Of a DNA stretch of 64,000 nt, positions 54,693 through 64,000 are shown piece after piece. The DNA comes from Triticum aestivum (Eukaryota > Streptophyta > Magnoliopsida > Poales > Poaceae). The stretch covers positions 552,214,202-552,278,201 of the forward strand of contig NC_057802.1 of assembly GCF_018294505.1 (NCBI RefSeq), written 5' to 3'. The notes under the pieces were generated by a model. It saw nothing but the letters and a program-made list of their open reading frames with translations. It had not been told where the DNA came from and did no database searches. Within the stretch, counting starts at the first letter, position 1. Each line of letters starts with the position of its first letter. The position numbers and the translations under genes were made by a program.

Positions 54693-56773
54693 ATGGCTCT
54701 TGACAATACTAAATTGTGTGACTTTACCAATACCAACAACAATGATTTTCTTAGCACTCCGATTGCTCCTCTTACCGATGCTGAATCTTGTGAAATTAAT
54801 GTTGCCTTGCTGAATCTTGTCATGAAAGACCAATTCGCCGGCCTTCCTAGTGAATATGCCGCTACCCATCTAAATAGCTTTGTTGATTTGTGTGATATGC
54901 AAAAGAAGAAATATGTGGACAATGATATTGTTAAATTGAAGCTATTTCCTTTTTCGCTTAGAGATCGTGCTAAAACTTGGTTTTCGTCTTTGCCTAAAAA
55001 TAGTATTGATTCTTGGAATAAGTGCAAAGATGCTTTTATCTCTAAGTATTTTCCTCCCGCTAAAATCATCTCCCTTGGAAACGATATTATGAATTTTAAG
55101 CAACTTGATCATGAACATGTTGCACAAGCTTGGGAGAGGATGAAATTAATGATACGTAATTGCCCTACTCATGGTTTGAACTTATGGATGATTATACAAA
55201 AAATTTATGCCGGATTGAATTTTGCTTCTAGAAATCTTTTAGATTCGGCCGCGGAAGGCACTTTTATGGAAATCACCTTAGGAGAAGCTACTAAACTCCT
55301 AGATAATATTATGGTTAATTATTCTCAATGGCACACTGAAAGATCTACTAGTAAAAAAGTACATGCGATAGAAGAAATTAATGCTTTGAATGGAAAGATG
55401 GATGAACTTATGAAATTGTTTGCTAATAAGAGTGTTTCTTCCGATCCTAATGATATGCCTTTGTCTACCTTGATTGAGAATAATAATGAATCTATGGATG
55501 TGAATTTTGTTGGTAGGAACAATTTTGGTAACAATGCTTATAGAGGAAACTTGAATCCTAGGCCGTATCCTAGTAATTCCTCTAATAATTATGGTAATTC
55601 CTACAACAACTCTTATGGAAATTTTAATAAGATGTGCTCTGATTTTGAGACTAGTGTTAAAGAATTTATGATTTCTCAAAAGAATTTCAATGCCTTGCTT
55701 GAGAAAAATTGCCTAAGATTGATGAATTGGCTAGGAACGTGGATAGAATTTCTCTTGCTGTTGATTCTTTGAAACTTAGATCTATTCCACCTAAGCATGA
55801 CATCAATGAGTCTCTGAAAGCCATGAGAATTTCCATTGATGAATGCAAAGAAAGAACCGCTAGGATGCGTGCTAAGAAAGATTGCTTTGTGAAAGCGTGT
55901 TCTTCTAATTTTTATGAGAATAAAGATGAAGATCTAAAATTTATTGATGTGTCCCCTATTAAATCTTTGTTTTGCAATATGAATCTTGATAATGATGGGA
56001 CTGAATATGAGTCACCTTTACCTAGAAGGCGTTCCAAAAATTCGGACTCTTTAGGTCTTGATGCGAAATTTGGTAAAAGTGGGATTGAAGAGGTCAAAAC
56101 TTTAGATATCAATGAACCCACTATTTTGGATTTGAAGGAATTTAATTATGATAATTTCTCTTTGATAGATCGTATTTCCTTGTTGCAATCAGTGCTAAAT
56201 TCTCCTCATGCTTATAGTCAAAATAAAGCTTTTACCAAACATATCGTTGATGCTTTGATGAAATCTTATGAAGAAAAACTTGAGTTGGAAGTTTCTATCC
56301 CTAGAAAACTTTATGATGAGTGGGAACCTACTATTAAAATTAGAATTAAGGATAATGAATGCTATGCTTTATGAGATTTGGGTGCTAGTGTTTCCACGAT
56401 TCCAAAAACTTTGTTTGATTTGCTAGGTTTCCGCAAATTTGATGATTTTTCTCTAAACTTGCATCTTGCGGATTCTACTATTAAGAAACCTATGGGAAGA
56501 ATTAATGATGTTCTTATTGTTGCAAATAGGAACTATGTGCCCATAGATTTCATTGTTCTTGATATAGATTGCAATCCTTCATGTCCTATTATTCTTGGTA
56601 GACCTTTCCTTAGAACGATTGGTGCAATTATTGATATGAAGGAAGGAAATATTAGATTCCAATTTCCATTAAGGAAAGGCATGGAACACTCTCCTAGAAA
56701 GAAAATAAAATTACCTTATGAATCTATTATGAGATCTACTTATGGATTGCCTATCAAAGATGGCAATACCTAG
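54693..56773 (+). pseudogene. gypsy gag-protease of the outer element, one frameshift and one stop
   Basis: ATG at 54693 (MALDNTKLCDFTNTNNNDFL). Gag reads to about 55705, where an A is missing from an A run (GAGAAAAATT), and resumes in the next frame as LPKIDELARNVDRISLAVDS. A TGA at 56372-56374, just before the active-site motif, replaces what is probably Cys. The protease part then has DLGASVSTIPKTL (catalytic Asp in D-L-G-A) and IILGRPFLRTIGAIIDMKEG, the typical C-terminal motif of Athila-lineage aspartic proteases. It ends at a TAG near 56771. No reverse transcriptase, RNase H or integrase follows in the remaining 2.8 kb, so the element must have depended on a partner. Confidence 0.88.
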
Positions 56774-59582
56774 ATCTATCCTTGCTTTTATGCCTAGCTA
56801 GGGGCGTTAAACGATAGCGCTTGTTGGGTGGCAACCCAATTTTATTTTAGTTTTTTGCTTTTTGCTCATGTCTAGGAATAAATTTTTGATCTAGCCTCTG
56901 GTTATTTTTGCTTTTGTGTTTTAATTAGTGTTTGTGCCAAGTTAAACCTATAGGATCTTCTTGGATGATAGTTATTTGATCTTGCTGAAAAATTCCAGAA
57001 ACTTTCTGTTCACGAATATAATTATTTAAACTCACCAGAAAGTGATAAATTACCGATTCTTTTTGCAGTAGATCAGTACGCAAATTTTACAGGTTGTCCT
57101 AGTTTTTCATGTTTTTTGGAGTTCCAGAAGTTTACAAACAAATCTGATTACTACAGACTGTTCTGTTTGTGACAGATTCTGTTTTTCGTGTGTTGTTTGC
57201 TTATTTTGATGAATCTATGGCTAGTAAAATAGTTTATAAACCATAGAGAAGTTGGAATACATTAGGTTTAACACCAATATAAATAAAGAATGAGTTCAAT
57301 ACAGTACTTTGAAGTGGTATTTTGTTTTATTTCGCTAGCGGAGCTCACGAGATTTTCTGTTAAGTTTTGTGTTGTGAAGTTTTCAAGTTTTGTGTAAGGA
57401 TTCGATGGATTGTGAAACAAGGAGTGGCAAGAACCTAAGCTTGGGGATGACCAAGGCACCCCAAGGTAAATCCAAGGACACCAAAAAGCCAAAGCTTGGG
57501 GATGCCCCGGAAGGCATCCCCTCTTTCGTCTTCATCCATCGGTAACTTTACTTGGAGCTATATTTTTATTCACCACATGATATGTGTTTTGCTTGGAGCG
57601 TCTTATATGATTTGAGTCTTTGATTTTAGTTTACCACAATCATCCTCGCTGAATACACTTTTGAGAGAGACACACATGATTCGGAATTTATTAGAATACT
57701 CTATGTGCTTCACTTATATCTTTTGAGCTATATAGTTTTTACTCTAGTGCTTCACTTATATCTTTTAGAGCACGGCAGTGGTTTGCTTTATAGATACTAT
57801 TGTTCTCTCATGCTTCACTTATATTATTTTAAGAGTCCTACAAAACAGCATGGTAATTTGCTTTAATTGTGAAATTAGTCCTAATATGATAGGCATCCAA
57901 GATTAGTAAAAACTTTCTTATAAGTGCGTTGAATACTAAGAGAAGTTTGATGCTTGATAATCGTTTTGAGATATGAAGATGGTGATATTAGAGTCATGCT
58001 AGTTGAGTGGTAATGAATTTGAGAAATACTTGTGTTAAAGTTTGTGATTCCCGTAGCATGCACGTATGGTGAACCGTTATGTGATGAAGTCGGAGCATGA
58101 CTTATATATTGATTGTCTTCCTTATGAGTGGCGATCAGGGACGAGCGATGATCTTTTCCTACCAATCTACCCCCCTAGGAGCATGCGCGTAATACTTTGT
58201 TTTGATAACTAATAGATTTTTGCAACAAGTATATGAGTTCTTTATGACTAATGTTGAGTCCATGGATTATACGCACTCTCATCCTTCCACCATTGCTAGC
58301 CTCTCTAATACCGCGCACTTTTCGCCGGTATCATACACCCACCATATACCTTCCTCAAAACAGTCACCATACCTACCTATCATGGCATTTCCATAGCCAT
58401 TCCGAGATATATTGCCATGCAACTTACCACCGTTCCGTTTACTATGACACGCTCCATCATTGTCATATTGCTTTGCATGATCATGTAGTTGACATCGTAT
58501 TTGTGGCAAAGCCACCGTTAATTATCTTCATACATGTCACTCTTGATTCATTGCATATCCCGGTACACCGCCGGAGGCGTTCATATAGAGTCATATTTTG
58601 TTCTAAGTATTGAGTTGTAATACTTGAGTTGTAAGTAAATAAAAGTGTGATGATCATCATTATTAGAGCATTGTCCCAAGTGAGGAAAGGATGATGGAGA
58701 CTATGATTCCCCCACAAGTCGGGATGAGACTCAGGACTAAAAAAAAGAGACCATAAAAAAAGAGAAAAGGCCCAACAAAAAAATGAGAGAAAAGAGAGAA
58801 GGGACAATGCTACTATCCTTTTTCCACACTTGTGCTTCAAAGTAGCACCATGGTCTTTATGATAGAGTCTCTTGTTTTGTCACTTTCATATACTAGTGGG
58901 AATTTTCCATTATAGAACTTGGCTTGTATATTCCAATGATGGGCTTCCTCAAATTGCCCTAGGTCTTCGTGAGCAAGCAAGTTGGATGCACACCCACTTA
59001 GTTTCCATTATTGAGCTTTCATACACTTATAGCTCTAGTGCATCCGTTGCATGGCAATCCCTACTCACTCACATTGATATCTATTAATGGGCATCTCCAT
59101 AGCCCGTTGACACACCTAGTTGATTTGAGACTATCTTCTCCTTTTTGTCTTCTCCACAACCACCATTCTATTCCACCTGTAGTGCTATATCCATGGCTCA
59201 CGCTCATGTATTGCGTGAAGATTGAAAAAGTTTGAGAACACCAAAAGTATGAAACAATTGCTTGCCTTGTCATTGGGGTTGTGCGTGATTTAAATATTTT
59301 GTGTGGTGAAGATAGAGCATAGCCAGACTATATGATTTTGTAGGGATAACTTTCTTTGGCCATGTTATTTTGATAAGACATGATTGCTTTATTAGTATAC
59401 TTGAAGTATTATTACTTTTATGCCAATATTAAACTGTTATCTTGAATCTTTTAGATCTGAATATTCATACCAAAAATAAGAGAATTACATTGAAAATTAT
59501 GCTAAGTAGCATTCCACATCAAAAATTCTGTTTTTATCATTTACCTACTCGAGGACGAGTAGGAATTAAGCTTTGGGATGCT
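56774..59582 (+). mobile_element. 3' non-coding internal region of outer gypsy element
   Basis: About 2.8 kb without coding capacity where pol would be expected. It contains a palindromic block GGGGATGCC...GGCATCCCC (57497-57520), three TGCTTCACTTATAT copies (57706-57824) and ends with AAGCTTTGGGATGCT directly before the 3' LTR, the likely polypurine-tract region. Confidence 0.78.
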
Positions 59583-61125
59583 TGATACGTCTCCAACGTA
59601 TCTATAATTTTTGATTGTTCCATGCTATTATATATTCTGTTTTGGATGTTTAATGGGCTTTATTATACACTTTTATATTATTTTTGGGACTAACCTATTA
59701 ACCGGAGGCCCAGCCCAAATTGCTGTTTTTTGCCTATTTTGATGTTTCGCAGAAAAAGGATATCAAACGGAGTCCAAACGGAATGAAACCTTCGCGAACG
59801 TGATTTTTGGAACAAACGTGATCCAGAGGACTTGGAGTGGACGTCAAGAAACAAACGAGGAAGCCACAAGGCAGGGGGCGCGCCCTCCACCCTCGTGAGC
59901 CCCTCATAGGTCTCCTGACCGACCTCCTTCGCCTATATATACTCATATACCCTGAAAACATCAGATACGGAGCGAAAACCCTATTTCCACCGCCGCAACC
60001 TTCTGTACCCGTGAGATCCCATCTTGGGGCCTTTTCCGGCGCTCCGCCGGAGGGGGCATTGATCACGGAAGGTTTCTACATCAACACCATAGCCTCTCCG
60101 ATGATGTGTGAGTAGTTTACCTCAGACCTTCGGGTCCATAGTTATTAGCTAGATGGCTTCTTCTCTCTCTTTGGATCTCAATACAAAGTTCTCCTCGATT
60201 CTCTTGGAGATCTATTTAATGTAACACTTCTTTTGCGGTGTGTTTGTCGAGATCCGATGATCAAGATTATCTATGAACAATATTTGAATCTCCTCTGAAT
60301 TCTTTTATGTATGATTGGTTATCTTTGGAAGTCTCTTTGAATTATCAATTTGGTTTGGCCTACTAGATTGATCTTTCTTGCAATGGGAGAAGTGCTTAGC
60401 TTTGGGTTCAATCTTGCGGTGCTCGATCCCAGTGACAGCAGGGGAAACGACACGTATTGTATTGTTGCCATCGAGGATAAAAAGATGGGGTTTATATCAT
60501 ATTGCATGAGTTTATCCCTCTACATCATGTCATATTGCTTAAAGCATTACTCCGTTCTTATGAACTTAATACTCTAGATGCATGCTGGATAGCGGTCGAT
60601 GTGTGGAGTAATAGTAGTAGATGCAGGCAGGAGTCGGTCTACTTGTCACGGACGTGATGCCTATATACATGATCATACCTAGATATTCTCATAACTATGC
60701 TCAATTCTATCAATTGCTCGACAGTAATTCGTTTACCCACCGTAATACTTATGCTCTTGAGAGAAGCCACTAGTGAAACCTATGGCCCCCGGGTCTATCT
60801 TCCATCATATTAATCTCCCGTTATTTATTTCGCCGTTTATTTTACTTTGCATCTTTATTTCTCTTTATTATAAAAATACCAAAAATATTATCTTATCATC
60901 TCTATCAGATCTCACTCTCGTAAGTGACCGTGAAGGGATTGACAACCCCTTTATCGTGTTGGTTGCGAGGTTCTTATTTGTTTGTGTAGGTGCATGGGAC
61001 TCGAGCGTGGCCTCCTACTGGATTGATACATTGGTTCTCAAAAACTGAGGGAAATACTTATTCTACTTTACTGCATCACCCTTTCCTATTCAAGGGAAAA
61101 TCAACGCAGTGCTCAAGAGGTAGCA
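59583..61125 (+). mobile_element. complete 3' LTR (type B), 1543 bp
   Basis: TGATACGTCTCCAACG to GAGGTAGCA, followed by the ACGAG duplication. TATA box CTATATATAC at 59933-59942. It is the only full-length, uninterrupted type B LTR in the window. Confidence 0.92.
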
Positions 61126-61245
61126 ACGAGCAGCACCAGAAGTGGGCAGCAGCACACTCAGCAACTGCGGGAGGCAGCATGTAGCAGCCGTCCTCAGGTG
61201 TTCGTCCGCCGTCTGGCGACAACCAAACAACCCACTGGGAACAAG

Positions 61246-61478
61246 CGTTGGATTGCTTTTCTGTTTTAGATCCAGGGGTGTGTGTGTAAATTTTTTGCTA
61301 AGCCAACTTCTTACAATCCGGCCCCATTTGTCATAAAGTGATTAATCAGGCTAAATCACCTGATCAGTGCTTTTTGCAAAAAGTTTATTGAATGCGCGGT
61401 CACTTTTGCAAATAATTAGGCACTAGGTAGTTTTTCGCAAATGAAGCCCCAAATGTGGTGGTTTCTTGCAATTAACTC
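61246..61478 (-). repeat. right terminal inverted repeat of Mutator-like element
   Basis: Complement of the left repeat at 32631-32869. The CGAAAAAAC duplication follows at 61479-61487. Confidence 0.75.
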
Positions 61479-61487
61479 CGAAAAAAC

Positions 61488-62021
61488 ACACTTCAAGCTA
61501 AGCTTGGTAGTATACTCCGGTACAGACTCCAGACATGTTTCAATTGAAAGATCTGGAGTGCGGAGTGCCCATACTTAGAGCATCTCCACTCGCCCCCCAA
61601 CACGCCCCCAAGGTCCTTTTCTATCGCCGGCGCTAAAAAAGCGGCCCAGTCGCGCCCCCAGAAGCCCAATTTTCGTCGGTTAGGCCCTAATTTGGGACCT
61701 GCGGACCCAGGACGAACCCGACACGCTGGGGGGCGCCCGGGGCGCTTGGGGAAACATTTTTGGGGAGAAAGCCCGATGGACCCGCCGAGTCAGCGACCAG
61801 CCGCGTCTCGTCTTCCTCATTGCCTCGTTTTCCCGCGGGGAATCAATGCCAAGGCCGCCGCCGGTTAGCCTTCCATTGATTCCTCACGGGCGGCGCAGTG
61901 ATGGCACGGTGACGCGCCCCTCCCCCTCCCGCCACGCATACACACGTCTGCCACCCCCTCCCCCTCGGCCACTATAAAAGTCGCCTCCTCCCTCACCGGT
62001 GGACGCACTCTCCTTCGCCCG
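61488..62021 (+). promoter_or_regulatory. GC-rich promoter-like segment with TATA box, cut by LTR
   Basis: From TAGAGCATCTCCACTCG (61576) the sequence resembles a GC-rich wheat repeat that starts with GAGCATCTCCA. It carries CTATAAAAGTCG (TATA at 61973-61980) and 41 bases later is interrupted by a gypsy LTR. Whatever transcript began here is separated from its downstream part. No coding frame is recognised. Confidence 0.45.
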
Positions 62022-63664
62022 TGATACGTCAGCAATGTATTTATAATTTATGAAGTATTCATGTTGCTATATTATTATTCTTGGATGTTTTACAATCATT
62101 TTATAGCAACTTTATATCATTTTTTGGGACTAACCTATTGACATAGTGCCCAGTGCCAGTTGCTGTTTTTTGCTTGTTTTTCACATCGCAGAAAATCAAT
62201 ATCAAACGGAGTCCAAACAAAGTGAAACTTTTTGGAGACTTTTTTGGACCAGAAGACATCTAGTGGGCCAAAGAAGTGCAGAGGGGAGCCTCAAGGGGGA
62301 ACAACCCACCAGGGCGCGCCTGGGGGCCCAGGCGCGCCCAGGCAGGTTGTGCCCACCTCGGTGGCCTCCCGTACCGCCTCTTTGCCCTATAAATTGCCAA
62401 ATATTCCAAAAACCCTCGAGAGAATCGTAGATCGAAAGTTCCGCCGCCGCAAGCCTCTGTAGCCACAAAAAACCAATCGGGAGCTCGCTCCGGCACCCTA
62501 CCGGAGAGGGAAATCATCATTGGAGGCCATCTTCATCATCCCTATGGCCACCATGATGAGGAGGGAGTAGTCCACCCTCGGGGCTGAGGGTTTGTACCAG
62601 TAGCTATGTCTTTAATCACTCTCTCTCTTGTGTTCTTGAGATGGCATGATCTTGATGTATCGTGGGCCTTGTTAATATAGTTGGATCATATGGTGTTTCT
62701 CCCTCTTTATCTTGTTGTGATGAATTGAGTTTTCCCTTTGAGATTTCGTTCTTATCGGATTGAATACTTTTATGGATTTCAGAGTACTTGATATATGTCT
62801 TGTATATGAATACCCGTGGTGACAATGGGGTATTATATTGATTCACTTGGTATATGTTTTGGCACTCAACTCGTAGATTCCTGAGGTGACATTGGGGTAA
62901 TCTATGCATAGGGGTTGATGCACGTTCTCGTCTTTTGTTTCTCCGGTAGAAATCTTGGGGCATTCTTTGAACTTCTTTGTGTTGGATTGACTATTATGAA
63001 TCTGAAATTATTTGGTGTTATTTTAGTACGAACTCTTGGATAGATCGATCAGAAACAATAACTTAGTGTTATTTTAGTACGAACTCTTGATAGATCGATC
63101 GGAAAGAATAACTTGGTGTTATTTTAGTACGAACTCTTGGATAGATCGATCAGAAAGAATAGCTACAAACAATTTCTTATTATGTTCTCCGCTAGATAAG
63201 AACTTTGGGGTGATTCTTCATCGCACTTTGAGGGATGGTTATATGATCCAATTAGATTAGCATTGTTGAAAGATTGCACTAGTTAAAGTACGGATCCTAG
63301 GCCTCATTTCCAAGCATTTCAATACCGTTTGTGCTCACTTTTGCTACTTGCTACCTTGCTGTTTTTTATTGTTACTATTACAAAAATCAATATCTACTAT
63401 CATTATTACGCTTGTATCACCATCTCTTCGCTGAACTACTGCACCAATACAAATTACCATTGTATTTAGTATATTGGGGACACAAGAGACTTTTTGTTAT
63501 TTGGTTGCAGGGTTTTTTGAGAGAGACCATGTTCATCCTACACCTCACATGGATTGATAAACCTTAGGTCATCCCCTTGAGGGAAATTTGCTACTGTCCT
63601 ACAAAACACTACGCTTGGAGGCCCAACACGAGTCTACAATAATAAGTTGTGTAGTAGACATCAA
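62022..63664 (+). mobile_element. gypsy 5' LTR type C, 1643 bp
   Basis: It starts TGATACGTCAGCAATG and ends GTAGTAGACATCA, with the shared gypsy words CAAACGGAGTCCAAAC (62205) and CTTTGCCCTATAAATTGCC (TATA near 62388). A primer site follows. The element continues beyond the window, so its 3' LTR and target duplication (left flank GCCCG) cannot be tested. Confidence 0.85.
63012..63161 (+). repeat. 51-bp tandem repeat inside LTR type C, three copies
   Basis: Units begin TTGGTGTTATTTTAGTACGA and contain GATAGATCGATC; the middle unit lacks one base. Confidence 0.85.
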
Positions 63665-63674
63665 GCTCTTTTCT

Positions 63675-63692
63675 GGCGCCGTTGCCGGGGAG
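63675..63692 (+). other. primer-binding site, tRNA-Asp type
   Basis: TGGCGCCGTTGCCGGGGA, 11 bases after the LTR end, placing this element in the same lineage as the composite. Confidence 0.85.
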
Positions 63693-63740
63693 GTGAGTGC
63701 TTGAAGGTATATCTTTAGATCTTGCAATTGAATCTTTTAG

Positions 63741-64000
63741 TTTCATGTTTTATCACTAGTTTGGTTCGTAAAAGAAAACAAAAAAATTGAATTGAGGTGG
63801 CCTCATATTATTCGTCTTTATCATGTCTTTCTTGAAAATGATGGAAAGGAAAATTATACTCAACTGATAGAAGAAGAATTCAATAAAATGATTGGCATGA
63901 ATGATGAGCATGATTGCAATGTTGCTAGTATGAGTACTTTGAATATCCACGATGTTATTGATATGCAAAGCCATAAGCTTGGGGATGCTATGTTTGATGA
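63741..64000 (+). CDS. start of an unidentified gypsy reading frame, open at window end
   Basis: After a TAG at 63738-63740 this frame stays open to the last base (86 codons). It includes ENDGKENYTQLIEEEFNKMI, DEHDCNVASMSTLNIHDVID and MQSHKLGDAMFD. The first in-frame ATG is near 63888, so the true start is unclear. It lies where gag or a pre-gag frame is expected. I do not recognise it; it differs from the gag of the composite. Confidence 0.4.

Larger units (their letters stand above)
33288..61125 (+). mobile_element. 27.8 kb Athila-lineage gypsy composite with inverted core
   Basis: Same-orientation LTRs start at 33288 and 59583, and the outer ends are flanked by ACGAG. The first 1059 bases of the left LTR and the whole internal region from 54465 belong to one element. 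Between them, 34347-54464 consists of sequence in the opposite orientation plus later insertions. The 5' LTR lacks its last 480 or so bases. The internal region carries a tRNA-Asp-like primer site, gag and protease but no reverse transcriptase or integrase. It resembles the Sabrina/WHAM/Fatima group of wheat; which one is not decided. Confidence 0.8.
32631..61478. mobile_element. Mutator-like element split by a gypsy composite
   Basis: Long inverted repeats of about 235 bases lie at 32631-32869 and 61246-61478, starting GAGTTAAAAGC and GAGTTAATTGC. They share the long words GCGCATTCAATAAAC and TTTTTGCAAAAAGCACTGAT or close variants. A near-perfect 9-bp duplication flanks them. Taking out the 27.8 kb insertion at 33288-61125 leaves about 1.0 kb, a non-autonomous size. 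The inner part (32870-33287) is GC-rich and may be captured sequence, but no gene is recognised. Confidence 0.75.

Noticed and set aside
63012..63161. Tandem 51-bp repeats considered as a regulatory or centromeric satellite
   Set aside because: Only three copies, wholly inside an LTR, with no extension on either side.

Overview
The window is a block of nested transposable elements from a large grass genome, almost certainly wheat or a close Triticum/Aegilops relative. The evidence is a TNP2-type CACTA transposase, BARE/Angela/WIS-like copia LTRs, several Athila-lineage gypsy elements with a tRNA-Asp-type primer site, and Stowaway MITEs ending in CTCCCTCCGTTCC. I see no intact host gene. Nearly every base can be assigned to a transposon, its cargo or an assembly gap. 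Family names are recalled from grass repeats and were not searched.

Left part (1-7631). A CACTA element runs off the left edge and ends at 4178. Its TNP2-like transposase reads open for 960 codons on the minus strand, and a small second gene carries a nonsense codon. After about 430 unassigned bases come a truncated copia LTR (4616-6306), a truncated gypsy LTR (6307-7085) and the 3' half of a LINE reverse transcriptase (7086-7631, minus).

Middle (7632-32134). A second CACTA element of 24.5 kb, flanked by the 3-bp duplication ATG, splits that LINE; the missing 5' half resumes at 32135. No TNP2 gene is visible in the readable part, but four N gaps remain. It carries a minus-strand multi-exon gene (9225-15029) built from tandemly duplicated exons with matching splice phases, exon-like fragments sharing the peptide D-F-(S/G)-G-T-A-Q (19.3-24.7 kb), a frameshifted GC-rich gene with its own TATA box (25590-26443), at least six Stowaway- or Tourist-type MITEs or remnants, and many tandem repeats, mostly near the ends.

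Right part (32135-62021). After the LINE remnant and a small MITE, a Mutator-like element (32631-61478, near-perfect 9-bp duplication) has been split by a 27.8 kb gypsy composite (33288-61125, duplication ACGAG). Its 5' and 3' ends are same-orientation LTRs, but about 20 kb inside (34347-54464) lies in the opposite orientation. That block holds an LTR/3' fragment, a copia element cut off in gag, and a minus-strand gypsy element whose two LTRs belong to different families, one of them split by a 4.2 kb solo LTR. The outer element encodes gag and an aspartic protease but no reverse transcriptase, RNase H or integrase.

Right edge (61488-64000). A promoter-like sequence with a TATA box is cut by a third gypsy LTR (62022-63664), whose primer site and first coding codons reach the window end.

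The inferred order of insertion is: LINE, then CACTA inside it; Mutator-like element, then gypsy composite inside it, then copia and the solo LTR inside that.
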